Of a DNA stretch of 64,000 nt, positions 27,072 to 36,284 are shown piece by piece. Each line of letters starts with the position of its first letter. The stretch's first letter is position 1. The notes below the pieces were generated by a model that was not told the origin of the DNA, searched no databases, and worked only from the letters and a program-made list of their open reading frames with translations. The translations under genes were made by a program, and so were the position numbers. Source of the DNA: Bacillota bacterium (GTDB lineage: Bacteria > Bacillota > Clostridia > Lachnospirales > Lachnospiraceae); assembly GCA_023418475.1 (NCBI GenBank), contig JAEZZO010000036.1, positions 27,431-91,430 of the forward strand, in the 5' to 3' direction.

Positions 27072-28700
27072 TTAATCTAATGAAATCACCTCATCTGCCA
27101 TGGATATGATATTATTATTATGGGACACAAATATAATAATTTTATCCTGTTTCATCTCGCTTAAGACATTCTTTAATTCAGAAATACCGGAAGTATCAAT
27201 AGCTGAAGAAGCTTCATCAAAAATCAAAACCTTAGGATCTTTGATAAACAGCCTTGACAGTGAAATTCTCTGTTTTTCTCCTCCTGATATATTACTGGAG
27301 TTTTCGGATATGTTGGTGTCAAATCCACCAGGCAATTGAGATATAAAATTATATATATGAAACCTGTCACACCAATAATAAACCACCTCTTCCTTAATAA
27401 ATTTCTGTTCGGTTCCATAAATCAGATTTTCCTTTATTGTATCATTAATCAACATCGGTTCCTGTTCTATCATGCCAATCAGATTTCTTCTGGCTTTATA
27501 CAGGTCAAGTTCTCTGATATTGTAGTGATCATACCGTATCCTTCCCTCATAATTTTCATATAATCCCAGAATCAAATCCAATAAAGTACTCTTACCTGAA
27601 CCATTTCTGCCTGTAATACAGTATATTTTTCCTTTTTGAAAGCTGTAACTGAAATTATGCAGAATTTTTTTCTTATCATGATAGGCAAAGGATACTTCCT
27701 CCAAAGAAATTTCATTTATATCATCAATTTGCTGCTGTCCATTATGCTCTTCTTTTATCTCAAGTAGTTCATTAATTCTTGTAAAGGATACCAAAGCACC
27801 CTGATAGGATTGTCCAAAGCCTATAAAATATCCTGTGCTGTCAATTATCATGAAAAAGTAAGCATTAATAATTGTAAATTGTCCTATTGTCATTCTACCC
27901 TTGATGATTTCCAATCCTCCTAAGAAAAACAAGAGAATTTTTGCAAAGTAACCTATTGCTACTCCGGAGTTTGAAAATAGGTAGGATACTCTTGTAGATT
28001 GAAGCAATGACCGAAATAATACCATGAAGCTTTTATAAAGCTCTGCTGAAAATTTATCATACCACGAATTTATTTTCAGCAGCTTTATCCTGTAAAGCTG
28101 CTCATTTATCTTTGAGAAGAATTTATTCTGGCTTTCTCTATATGCATACTCTGTTTTATACAGCTTTTTTCGAAATATATAATAAACCAGTATATACATC
28201 GGAATAAGAATAATTAGAGAGCTTCCCAGTCTTAGATTCAACATCATAATATATATTGTTAAAAACACAATGGTAATTGCCTTTACTGGTAAATTGATAA
28301 AGTTCTCTATTACAAATGAGGTTATATAGCTTGTATCAGAATTAATTCTTTGATTCATATAAGCTATATCTACCTCATTAAAATACAGAAGGGGCAGTCT
28401 CTTCAGATGCTCAATCACGGATATGTTCATATGATAGGATATCTGGGCTTTCAGTTTTGCATTTACTATGCTGACTCCATAAGAGGACATGATAAAAATA
28501 ACAATAACAAGAATAAGGCGGCTGGTAAAATTATAGATAACACTCTTATCCTTTGTCATACAGATGACATCTATATATTTCCCCGTAATATAGGGGAAAA
28601 TCATGGAGGTTGCCCAAATAATAAGATTAAGCAGAGAAAACATTACTGCCAGAAAAATGTATTGCTGTGCATATTTTTTAACATATCCAAATACCCGCAT
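27072..28700 (-). CDS. ABC exporter of the CXX-repeat peptide cluster
   Basis: The 542-residue half-transporter has an ABC_membrane domain (about residues 10-300, several helices) and an ATPase domain: Walker A GRNGSGKST, signature ISGGEKQRISLSR, Walker B KVLIFDEASSAID and H-loop FVSHNNN. There is no peptidase domain. It starts 35 bp after the radical SAM gene on the same strand, so it is very likely co-transcribed with precursor and maturase and exports the modified peptide. Confidence 0.9.
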   Translation of the reverse strand: MRVFGYVKKYAQQYIFLAVMFSLLNLIIWATSMIFPYITGKYIDVICMTKDKSVIYNFTSRLILVIVIFIMSSYGVSIVNAKLKAQISYHMNISVIEHLKRLPLLYFNEVDIAYMNQRINSDTSYITSFVIENFINLPVKAITIVFLTIYIMMLNLRLGSSLIILIPMYILVYYIFRKKLYKTEYAYRESQNKFFSKINEQLYRIKLLKINSWYDKFSAELYKSFMVLFRSLLQSTRVSYLFSNSGVAIGYFAKILLFFLGGLEIIKGRMTIGQFTIINAYFFMIIDSTGYFIGFGQSYQGALVSFTRINELLEIKEEHNGQQQIDDINEISLEEVSFAYHDKKKILHNFSYSFQKGKIYCITGRNGSGKSTLLDLILGLYENYEGRIRYDHYNIRELDLYKARRNLIGMIEQEPMLINDTIKENLIYGTEQKFIKEEVVYYWCDRFHIYNFISQLPGGFDTNISENSSNISGGEKQRISLSRLFIKDPKVLIFDEASSAIDTSGISELKNVLSEMKQDKIIIFVSHNNNIISMADEVISLD

Positions 28701-28735
28701 AATATAACACCTATTCCCTGAAGTATTTTATTTCA

Positions 28736-30076
28736 CTAGGCACAATCATATATATGATTAAGCTTCTTATATTCCTCAAAGACGATTCTTAAATTTTCTT
28801 TAAAGCTGACTGTCTTGTTCCAGCAGGTTGGAGTGTTATCATTTATTAACCGTCGATGCGGACAGCCACCATTGCAAAGAGGCAACAGATTACATTCCAG
28901 GCATTGTATGGGTGTATCCATGCATAGCCAATTAAGATTTTCCCGATTCATAAGCTCACCGTTAAAAATATCTCCCACATTTTTGCTGCTGTCACTCATT
29001 ACATCCCAGCATTTATATAAATTGCCCAGGGGATCTACTACATAAAAATTCGTACTGATTGCTGCACAGGAAACGACCTGTGAGGTTGGATATAAATATT
29101 GTATGAGCTTGAAGCTGCCCCGGTCGTATATTTTCCTTAATAAATCCGACTCTATCAAACCAAATTCCTGTCTGGAGTAGCAATGAGACGAGTTTGTTTT
29201 GCAATGGTCACTGATATTTTCCACCGGTGCAAAATAAAGACCCACTGCTTCTCCCCATTTTCTTTCCGTCAAAAAATAATCAATCAGCTTCTCAGCCTCA
29301 TTAATATTTGTTCTATCAATATTACATCGAACCATGATAAATATAATATCCTTAGCTGCATCAATATTATTTGTAATGATCTCAAAGCTGTCCCCATGGC
29401 TTGCAAGAATTCTCCGCTTATTATGTATTTCCCTGATTCCATCAACCGTTATCTGTACAAAGGAAACCTTGCATTTTTCCTTCAACATAAGAGCTGTTTC
29501 TCTGTCTAGTAGTATCCCATTTGTGATAATCTCGGATTTATATTCAATATTATTTTCTTTACATAATCTGATAAATTCACCAGACAAATATTCTATGATA
29601 TCCTTTTTTAATAAGGGCTCTCCGCCAAACCAGCTGGTGGCAAATTTTTTATAAACACCACTCTCCAATTTGTTTTTCACAAATTTTATCAATGCCTCTT
29701 GTGTTTTGTCGTCCATTGCCTTGTCAAGCTTATCCTCATAACAATAAGGACATCTCATATTGCAGTTCAGTGTAGGCGCAATCGTTAAGCCAAAGGTATC
29801 ACTGGAATATCTCCCGGTACGTTCCCAATATTTATATAGCTTAAGCTCATCTATATCCTTATCTACCAGGAATTTATGATTTCTCATTACTTTAATATTT
29901 TCAAGTAACTCATCATCCGTTATCGAAGCAATATCAACTTCTTCGATTGTTTCATACAATTGCCGCATTTTCTTTTCCACAATCCCGAAGGCAGTCGTAA
30001 GTGTATTGAACAACAGCAGCTCTCCACCGGTAAGTTCATCTATCTCTACATTAAAAAAAGACTGTTTTAAAGTCAT
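28736..30076 (-). CDS. Radical SAM/SPASM peptide maturase
   Basis: The 446-residue enzyme has the radical SAM motif C-x3-C-x2-C as CNMRCPYC near residue 92, with AdoMet-binding WFGGEPLL. A C-terminal SPASM domain provides auxiliary cluster cysteines (CAAIS, YKCWDV, CLECNLLPLCNGGCP, CW). The N-terminal 90 residues resemble a RiPP-recognition-like helix-strand segment (FGIVEKKMRQLYETI). Such enzymes install thioether or related cross-links on cysteine-rich precursors (sacti-/ranthipeptides). The substrate is almost certainly the CXX-repeat peptide 100 bp upstream. The start at 30076 is set by GAGGGAGTGGAG; a longer frame upstream lacks an RBS. Confidence 0.92.
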   Translation of the reverse strand: MTLKQSFFNVEIDELTGGELLLFNTLTTAFGIVEKKMRQLYETIEEVDIASITDDELLENIKVMRNHKFLVDKDIDELKLYKYWERTGRYSSDTFGLTIAPTLNCNMRCPYCYEDKLDKAMDDKTQEALIKFVKNKLESGVYKKFATSWFGGEPLLKKDIIEYLSGEFIRLCKENNIEYKSEIITNGILLDRETALMLKEKCKVSFVQITVDGIREIHNKRRILASHGDSFEIITNNIDAAKDIIFIMVRCNIDRTNINEAEKLIDYFLTERKWGEAVGLYFAPVENISDHCKTNSSHCYSRQEFGLIESDLLRKIYDRGSFKLIQYLYPTSQVVSCAAISTNFYVVDPLGNLYKCWDVMSDSSKNVGDIFNGELMNRENLNWLCMDTPIQCLECNLLPLCNGGCPHRRLINDNTPTCWNKTVSFKENLRIVFEEYKKLNHIYDCA

Positions 30077-30125
30077 GCTCCACTCCCTCTCTAAAATATT
30101 TTCCAAACCTGAATTAGCCTGTCCC

Positions 30126-30172
30126 AAAAAACATGAATTTAACCTGGCAAGATCTGTTCAATCCTGCCAGGT
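30126..30172 (-). terminator. Leaky hairpin between precursor and maturase genes
   Basis: Minus strand: stem ACCTGGCA / TGCCAGGT extended by GGAT/ATC, followed 12 bases later by TTTTTT. It is placed 8 bp past the precursor stop; such partial terminators give more precursor than enzyme mRNA. Confidence 0.65.
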
Positions 30173-30179
30173 AATATAA

Positions 30180-30359
30180 TTATGGCATATACGGCTGATG
30201 CGGATCGAAAATCGCAGTATTATCAGTCTGGCAGTTCTGACAGGTCTGACAGGTCTGACATACCTGACATACCTGGCACACCTGGCATACTTGGCAATCT
30301 GAACATCCAGTACTGCTTAGGGATGCCATATTGGTAATTCCGTCAATGATCATTTTCAT
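30180..30359 (-). CDS. RiPP precursor peptide with nine Cys-X-X repeats
   Basis: This 59-residue peptide was missed by longer-ORF calling. It has an 18-residue leader (MKMIIDGITNMASLSSTG), then nine cysteines at exact three-residue spacing (residues 19, 22, 25, 28, 31, 34, 37, 40, 43). The triplets are CSD, four CQV, two CQT, CQN and CQT, followed by a 14-residue tail rich in Asp, Pro and His ending PYMP. GGGAGG lies 8 bases before the ATG. It is followed by a leaky terminator, the radical SAM maturase and an exporter, so it is the substrate of that enzyme. The uniform C-Q-x register suggests iterative modification at every triplet. Similar cysteine-repeat precursors are known with radical SAM enzymes, but I cannot say whether this exact repeat has been described. 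Confidence 0.9.
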   Translation of the reverse strand: MKMIIDGITNMASLSSTGCSDCQVCQVCQVCQVCQTCQTCQNCQTDNTAIFDPHQPYMP

Positions 30360-30430
30360 CCTAAATACCTCCCTACTCTATAATTTTTTAAGATGACTCT
30401 TCCTTTATTATTTATAAATCATCTTAGTAC

Positions 30431-30459
30431 ATTATATTTGCACTCGCATATTAATATGC
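30431..30459 (-). promoter_or_regulatory. Promoter and palindromic operator of the RiPP precursor gene
   Basis: On the minus strand TATAAT (plus 30431-30436) is a consensus -10. A perfect 14-bp palindrome GCATATTAATATGC (30446-30459) covers the -35 region, where no good -35 hexamer exists. This suggests control by a DNA-binding dimer, probably an activator or a repressor blocking polymerase. Confidence 0.55.
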
Positions 30460-30544
30460 TCAGATATCTTTAACGGATATTAATTTCTCTGTTTTTTTGA
30501 TCACTGCCAAATTGTATTGTTATTGCTACTTTCCATAAAACAAA

Positions 30545-30583
30545 GGCTCCGGAAGCTTTCATGACCTCCAGAGCCCTTATTTA
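30545..30583 (-). terminator. Terminator of the UvrA-like gene
   Basis: On the minus strand an 11-bp stem (30565-30575 with 30545-30555, two G-U pairs) is followed by TTTGTTTT. It lies 125 bp past the stop at 30707. The rest of 30460-30706 shows nothing further. Confidence 0.6.
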
Positions 30584-30706
30584 TTTTTATCTTTGTTTCT
30601 ATTTTAGTAAATACTTCTCTTCATCTGTCCTTTCCATATCAAATTATCTCTCTGTACCATAGACTTATTTTCTTTAAATCCAATTACGCAATACTGTCTA
30701 TGTCCC

Positions 30707-32956
30707 CTACAATGCCTTTCTCAGATACCTTGCCGTAATCGTATCTGCATTATCTATCATTTCCCTGGGTGTTCCTGTAAAAACAATTTCTCCGCCGGTG
30801 CTTCCTCCGTCCGGTCCTACATCAATGAGATAGTCTGCCTGTTTCATTACATCCTGATTATGCTCAATTACAATCACTGTATTTCCTTTTTCCACAAATC
30901 TCTCCAGAAGCTGCATAATACTTTTGACATCAGAAGCATGAAGTCCTGTGGTAGGTTCATCCAGCACATAGATGTTCCCTTTTTTATCCAGATATTTGGC
31001 AAGCTTTAATCTCTGCCTTTCTCCGCCTGACAAGGTGGACAGGGGCTGCCCCAGTGACAGATACGAAAGTCCTACCTCTATCATCGCTTTCAACTGCTTT
31101 GTGATCTTATTGCTGCCTTGAAAGAATTCCAATGCTTCCTCAGCGGTCATTTCCAGTATCTCAACCATATTCTTACCCTTATGGGATATCTCCAGGGCTT
31201 CTTTGCTATACCGCATTCCTTCACAACTCTCACATACGGTTGTCACTGGATCCATAAAGACCAGCTCCGTTATAATGACACCCCTTCCCTTACAAACCGG
31301 ACATCCGCCCTTACTGTTAAAGGACAGCAGGGATGCATCCGCCTTATTTTCACCTGCAATCAGCTTTCGTATATCATCAAAAAATCCAAGGAAAGTAACC
31401 GGTGCAGAACGGCCCGTTGCTGTAATCGGTGATTGATCCACTAGTACCACCCGATCCTCATGCTGCGCAGCAAATACATCCCGTATTAAGGTACTTTTAC
31501 CGGAGCCTGCCACACCGGTTACTACTGTAAGTACACCCAGCGGGATATCCACCGATACATTTTTAAGGTTATGTATACTTGCACCCTCCACTCTCAGAAA
31601 TTCCGACGGAATACGGGGGTTATTTTTTAACGGAATTACTTCCTTCATTGCATTACCGGTTAAGGTTCCTGACACAAGAAGTGCTTCATAGCTGCCCTGA
31701 AAGAGAATCTGTCCTCCATTCTTACCTGCCAGCGGACCTACATCAATTACTTCATCTGCAATACTAATAATATCCTTATCATGCTCTACTACCAGTACCG
31801 TATTCCCCTTATCTCTAAGATTTTTTAACAGCTTTGTCATTCTGTGTACATCCCTCGGGTGCATTCCGGTACTTGGTTCATCAAAGATATAGGTCATTGA
31901 AGTCAGAGAACTCCCCATATATCGAACCAGCTTCAGTCTTTGTGCCTCGCCTCCTGACAAGGTGGCAGATTCACGATTCATATTCAGATAGGGAAGTCCG
32001 ATCTCTATCATTCTGGTCAGGGACTGCACCAGTGTCTCTATTATAGTTTTCGCTCTCAAATCACCAATCTTTGCAAGCACATCCCGAAGTTTCACAAACT
32101 CCAGCTCGCACAGCTCAAATATATTGTATCCATTTACCTTACAGGAAAGCGTATTCTCATTTAACCGTTTTCCGTGACAACATGGGCATTGCTTTGTCGT
32201 GATATACTTTTCCAGTTTCTTCATGGAAGCTTCCTTCACCTCAGATATATCACGCTTTAAGAGAAGTCTTGTCATCTGGCGCTTAATTCCTTCCACCTTT
32301 TTGTTAATTTGCTCTCCGTCTGGTTTATTCGCTCCGTAAAGCAAAAGATTCCGTTCTCTTTCCGTATAATCCTTCAGCTTCTTGTCGGGATCAAACAATC
32401 CGGAGTTCACATATTGCGACCAGTACCAGTTACCTACATGGAAGGCAGGTAAATCCACCATGCCGGTGTTCCAGGATTCCTCTTCTGATAATGAATCCGA
32501 CAGATCAACGTCCAATATATTTCCAAGGCCAGAGCATACCGGACACATTCCATTAGGGTCATTAAATGAAAAATAGGATGCCGTTCCAATGTAGGGCTCT
32601 CCTATTCTCGAATATAATACACGCAATGCCGAGTACAGATCGCTAATCGTTCCTACTGTCGAACGGGCATTTCCGCCAAGCCTGCTTTGATCCACTATCA
32701 CGGATGCCGTCAGGTTGTCAATATAATCTACCTTCGGCTTCTCGTATTTGGGAAGTCTTCCCCGCATAAATGCCGTATAGGTTTCATTCATCTGACGCTG
32801 ACTTTCTGCTGCGATTGTATCAAATACAATACTTGATTTACCTGATCCTGATACTCCGGTAAATACAACTATTTTTTCCTTTGGTATCCTTAGGGATACA
32901 TTCTTTAGGTTATTTTGATGTAATCCTTGTATAATAATTTGATTTTCCTGTTTCAT
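30707..32956 (-). CDS. UvrA-like ABC ATPase (UvrA2/drug-resistance type)
   Basis: The 749-residue protein has two ABC heads (Walker A GVSGSGKSS and GVAGSGKST; signatures LSGGEAQRLKL and LSGGERQRLKL; Walker B IFDEPSTG and VLDEPTTG) and zinc-type cysteine pairs (CPVCSGLG, CPCCHGKRL, CPVCKGRG). It is about 200 residues shorter than housekeeping UvrA (about 940) and lacks most of the UvrB-binding/insertion region. That matches the UvrA2/DrrC-like class linked to resistance against DNA-binding drugs. The ATG at 32956 has AAAGGA upstream and is preferred to one at 32989. It stands alone beside the RiPP cluster. Confidence 0.85.
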   Translation of the reverse strand: MKQENQIIIQGLHQNNLKNVSLRIPKEKIVVFTGVSGSGKSSIVFDTIAAESQRQMNETYTAFMRGRLPKYEKPKVDYIDNLTASVIVDQSRLGGNARSTVGTISDLYSALRVLYSRIGEPYIGTASYFSFNDPNGMCPVCSGLGNILDVDLSDSLSEEESWNTGMVDLPAFHVGNWYWSQYVNSGLFDPDKKLKDYTERERNLLLYGANKPDGEQINKKVEGIKRQMTRLLLKRDISEVKEASMKKLEKYITTKQCPCCHGKRLNENTLSCKVNGYNIFELCELEFVKLRDVLAKIGDLRAKTIIETLVQSLTRMIEIGLPYLNMNRESATLSGGEAQRLKLVRYMGSSLTSMTYIFDEPSTGMHPRDVHRMTKLLKNLRDKGNTVLVVEHDKDIISIADEVIDVGPLAGKNGGQILFQGSYEALLVSGTLTGNAMKEVIPLKNNPRIPSEFLRVEGASIHNLKNVSVDIPLGVLTVVTGVAGSGKSTLIRDVFAAQHEDRVVLVDQSPITATGRSAPVTFLGFFDDIRKLIAGENKADASLLSFNSKGGCPVCKGRGVIITELVFMDPVTTVCESCEGMRYSKEALEISHKGKNMVEILEMTAEEALEFFQGSNKITKQLKAMIEVGLSYLSLGQPLSTLSGGERQRLKLAKYLDKKGNIYVLDEPTTGLHASDVKSIMQLLERFVEKGNTVIVIEHNQDVMKQADYLIDVGPDGGSTGGEIVFTGTPREMIDNADTITARYLRKAL

Positions 32957-33103
32957 CCTGATATTATCCTTTCTTGCTGCTTTATTCATGAATAAGGGGT
33001 TTCATTACCCCTTAAATTTCTCAAATGATATCATAGCATAATTTAAAATAGTAATAGTGACAATTCTTGCTCACTTTGACGTTTCTATAAATTAGTTTGA
33101 TAT

Positions 33104-33250
33104 CAGATGTTAAGTGATAAATACGGAAGAAAGCCTATCCTGCTAACCTGTAGTGTCCTATATATGTTTTAATATAGGCTGTGCTCTTTCAACTAATATA
33201 TCCTTCCTTGTTCTTGCACGCGTCATGCAGGGAATTGCGACAGGCGATAT
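33104..33250 (+). pseudogene. Fragment of a major facilitator superfamily transporter
   Basis: LSDKYGRKPILLTCSVLYMF (33110-33168), the MFS motif A loop, is followed after a frameshift near 33168 by NIGCALSTNISFLVLARVMQGIATG, the next helix of DHA1-type drug exporters. Both sides are missing. About 50 codons remain, with no RBS. Confidence 0.7.
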
Positions 33251-33491
33251 TCTTTCATTTTATTTCCCGCAATGCTTAATCATGTTCATATATTTCCTTC
33301 TATTATTGTTAAAGAAGCAACATTCAAAACGATGGGTATCTTGTTATAAAAATCAATTAAATTTAAAGATCCATTGTACATTTATTAATACCGAGCTGTT
33401 ATTTTTTACTAAATTAATTATCCACTGTAAATATTATATAAAATATTAGGATCGGTTAAAATAAAGTTATAAGTTTTGAACAATTATTTAG

Positions 33492-33552
33492 TTGACAAAC
33501 AAAAAAGCTCATGTTATATTTACAGTATAACGTTATAGTACAACGTTATACC
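33492..33552 (+). promoter_or_regulatory. Promoter with tandem palindromic operator, dipeptide importer operon
   Basis: TTGACA (33492-33497), 17 bp, TATATT (33515-33520). At the start site two 14-bp palindromes adjoin: GTATAACGTTATAg and GTACAACGTTATAC (33524-33551). The central AACGTT is like LacI-family operators, and its place over the start site implies repression. The same operator occurs at 41101-41129. Confidence 0.75.
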
Positions 33553-33589
33553 TAGCATTGATAAAGACAATACAAAAAGGAGAGGCGAA

Positions 33590-35239
33590 ATGAAAATGAG
33601 AAAAAAATTACTATCATTTCTATTGGCTACAACTATGATAGCAACCTTGCTAAGTGGATGCGGTTCATCCAACGCAAAAACTGATTCCCCCTCAAAAACA
33701 GGGGATGTTACAGAAGCCGCACAACAAAGTACGATAACACCTACTAAGACCGCAAAAAGCACAGATGGAACTCAAAAAGAAGCAAAAGCAGGGGGAATAT
33801 TAAAAATTGGTACAGGCCAATCTCCCACCGTTATAGGATATACTCCTGAGATAACAAATAATTCCTTTATTCAATACTTAAGATGTACTTTTAACTCATT
33901 ACTTTTTTATGATGAGCAGGGTAATTTAGCACCACAGCTTGCGCAGACCTGGGAAACAGATGCCGATAAAGCAACCATTACCTTCCACCTTCGTCAGGGA
34001 GTAAAATTCCAGGATGGTACTGATTTTAATGCAGAGGCTGTTAAATGGAATATCGAAGAGTATCAGAAAGCAAAAAGAACAGAAGTTGCCACCATCAAGT
34101 CCATTGAATGCCCTGATGCAGATACTGTTATTCTACAGCTTAGTGCCTGGAGTTCCTCTGCTCTGGAATCCATCGGTTTCTTCGTTTATTATATGTCTCC
34201 TACCGCAGTGCAGAAAAATGGCGGGGCGGATTGGGCTAGAACAAATGCAGTAGGTACCGGACCATTCCTAGAAAAATCCTTTGAACAGGGTGTTGCTGTT
34301 AAATATGAAAAAAATCCAAATTATTGGGAGGAAGGAAAGCCCTATGTGGATGGCATTGAGTTTTCTATTATAACTGATGCCACAACTCTTGAGAATACTT
34401 TAAACTCCGGTGAAATAGATATGATTTCATATGCCGGCTTGGATCAGATAAATAATCTAAAATCGAATACCAGCTATGCAATCGAACAAAACAGCAATGG
34501 TATTGGTGTGGAAAGTACAGGAATTATCCCGAGCAGTGCAAAAGAAAGCGATCCTTTCTATAATGCAAAAGTGAGACAGGCCTTTTGTTATGCTATTGAT
34601 GCGGATAACATTGTTAGTGCTTTAGGGTACGGATTATTAACCAGAACAAACCAGTGGGCAGCTCCTAATGCAAAAACTTTCAATAAGGAGGTACAGGGTT
34701 ATAAATATGATCCGGAAAAAGCGAAAGCTCTATTAAAAGAAGCCGGTTTTGCAGACGGATTTGATACAACTTTGTGGTGTCCCACCGGATCGGATAACTG
34801 GGCAACTGCTATTGCTGATAATCTTACAGCCGTGGGAATTCGTGCTAAGGTTGAAATAGTAGATGGTGCAAAAGCATTTGATTTAATGTCCAATGGTTGG
34901 GAAGGCATCTTCTTCCACTGGGCATCCGTAGGACCTGATTTAGGATTATTTATGGGACGTCACTTAGACCCGAACGGAGCTTATTATACAAAGGGAATTC
35001 AGCATCCTAAGGATTGTCTTGATTTGCTGGCTGCAATTCGTACGGCAAAGGATGACACCAGTAAATTAGCAAGTGAAATGGAATTACAAAAGAAAATATA
35101 TGATGACTATGCACTTTTTGGTTTACCCTTATACATTACTCCGGTAACAGCAATAAAGCAGAACTACGTAATGGATGATAACTATACAAAATATCATAAT
35201 GCAGCATGGACACCGGCACAAGTATGGCTTGACAAATAA
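33590..35239 (+). CDS. Peptide/nickel-type ABC importer binding lipoprotein
   Basis: The 549-residue SBP_bac_5 protein has signal peptide and lipobox LLSGC (Cys near residue 24), a Ser/Thr-rich linker, then the family signature (LAPQLAQTWETD...TITFHLRQGVKFQDGTDFNAEAVKWN near residues 108-155). The length is typical of DppA/OppA. It is first in a five-gene operon that also encodes a CocE-type hydrolase, so the ligand may be a peptide or acylated compound later cleaved by it. GGAGAGG lies 5 bases before the ATG. Confidence 0.92.
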   Translation: MKMRKKLLSFLLATTMIATLLSGCGSSNAKTDSPSKTGDVTEAAQQSTITPTKTAKSTDGTQKEAKAGGILKIGTGQSPTVIGYTPEITNNSFIQYLRCTFNSLLFYDEQGNLAPQLAQTWETDADKATITFHLRQGVKFQDGTDFNAEAVKWNIEEYQKAKRTEVATIKSIECPDADTVILQLSAWSSSALESIGFFVYYMSPTAVQKNGGADWARTNAVGTGPFLEKSFEQGVAVKYEKNPNYWEEGKPYVDGIEFSIITDATTLENTLNSGEIDMISYAGLDQINNLKSNTSYAIEQNSNGIGVESTGIIPSSAKESDPFYNAKVRQAFCYAIDADNIVSALGYGLLTRTNQWAAPNAKTFNKEVQGYKYDPEKAKALLKEAGFADGFDTTLWCPTGSDNWATAIADNLTAVGIRAKVEIVDGAKAFDLMSNGWEGIFFHWASVGPDLGLFMGRHLDPNGAYYTKGIQHPKDCLDLLAAIRTAKDDTSKLASEMELQKKIYDDYALFGLPLYITPVTAIKQNYVMDDNYTKYHNAAWTPAQVWLDK

Positions 35240-35251
35240 ATACTGGGTTTT

Positions 35252-35315
35252 AAGAGGCTGTCGTAACAAGAGTTATATTTAGAAATATTCTTTAGAAGAC
35301 GACAGCCTCTTTTCA
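35252..35315 (+). terminator. Attenuating hairpin between binding protein and permease genes
   Basis: Perfect 13-bp stem AAGAGGCTGTCGT / ACGACAGCCTCTT with a 34-nt loop and TTTT behind, in the only long gap of the operon. It probably lowers downstream expression relative to the binding protein. Confidence 0.7.
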
Positions 35316-35333
35316 GTACAGGAGGAAATATAT

Positions 35334-36272
35334 ATGGGTAAGTATATAGCAAAGCGTTTAGGTCAGGCGCTGGTCGTATTGTTTACTGTCATGGTTTTTC
35401 TGATGATGCATATGCTGCCCGGTGATCCGATACAGATTTACCTGGGAGAAACAGCTACACCAGAGCAGATTGCACATTATACAAAGGAATTTGGTTTTGA
35501 TAAACCCCTATATGTACAATATCTTAAATGGATCACTGGATTATTACACGGTGAAATGGGCACTTCGGTAACTTATAAAGCAGATGTGTCAACGTTACTG
35601 GCCAAGAGAATAATTACTACTTTATCGATAACCGTACCGGCCTTCTTACTTTCCATATTAATCGGAGTAACTTTAGGAGTTCTGGCAGGTACCCACAGAG
35701 GTAAAAAATTAGATTCTATTATTTCTATATTTGCAAATATCGGAATTGCAACTCCTGCCTTTTGGATTGCAATGATTTTGGTCTGGCTGTTTGCGCTAAA
35801 GCTCAAGTGGCTGCCCGTACAGGGATATACTCCCCTGTCTGAAGATTTTGCTCTGGGCATCAAGAAACTGGTTATGCCCGTCCTTGTATTATCCTTAGGT
35901 CATATCACGGGTCTGACAAGGCAAACAAGGTCTGCTATGTTAGAAGTAGTTTCCCAGGATTATATTCGTACCGCAAGATCAAAGGGTTTAAGGGAAAAGG
36001 TAGTAGTGTACCGCCATGCTCTAAGAAACGCCTTAATTCCTATTGTTACCTTATTAGGTATGTCGATTGGCGGTTTAATCGGAGGTACCGTTATTATTGA
36101 AAATTTATTTGTTGTTCCGGGTGTAGGTTCCCTGATGATGACTGCAATTATTAATAAAGACTATATGGTTGTACAAAATGTGGTATTAGTCATTTCGTTC
36201 TTTGTTTTGACATGTAATTTACTAGTCGACATTCTATACGGGTATATAGATCCAAGAATACGACTAGAGTAA
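35334..36272 (+). CDS. DppB/OppB-type ABC permease
   Basis: The 312-residue permease has about six helices, the N-terminal KYIAKRLGQALVVLF signature of the DppB family and the EAA loop DYIRTARSKGLREKVVVYRHALRNALIP near residue 204. It is the first of the paired permeases of the importer. GGAGGAAA precedes its ATG, 13 bp before the next gene on the 3' side. Confidence 0.93.
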   Translation: MGKYIAKRLGQALVVLFTVMVFLMMHMLPGDPIQIYLGETATPEQIAHYTKEFGFDKPLYVQYLKWITGLLHGEMGTSVTYKADVSTLLAKRIITTLSITVPAFLLSILIGVTLGVLAGTHRGKKLDSIISIFANIGIATPAFWIAMILVWLFALKLKWLPVQGYTPLSEDFALGIKKLVMPVLVLSLGHITGLTRQTRSAMLEVVSQDYIRTARSKGLREKVVVYRHALRNALIPIVTLLGMSIGGLIGGTVIIENLFVVPGVGSLMMTAIINKDYMVVQNVVLVISFFVLTCNLLVDILYGYIDPRIRLE

Positions 36273-36284
36273 GGAGAGGTTAAT

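Noticed and set aside
30230..30300. Short tandem DNA repeat resembling a microsatellite or CRISPR fragment
   Set aside because: The 9-base periodicity is the coding of Cys-X-X triplets in the precursor gene; there are no spacers.
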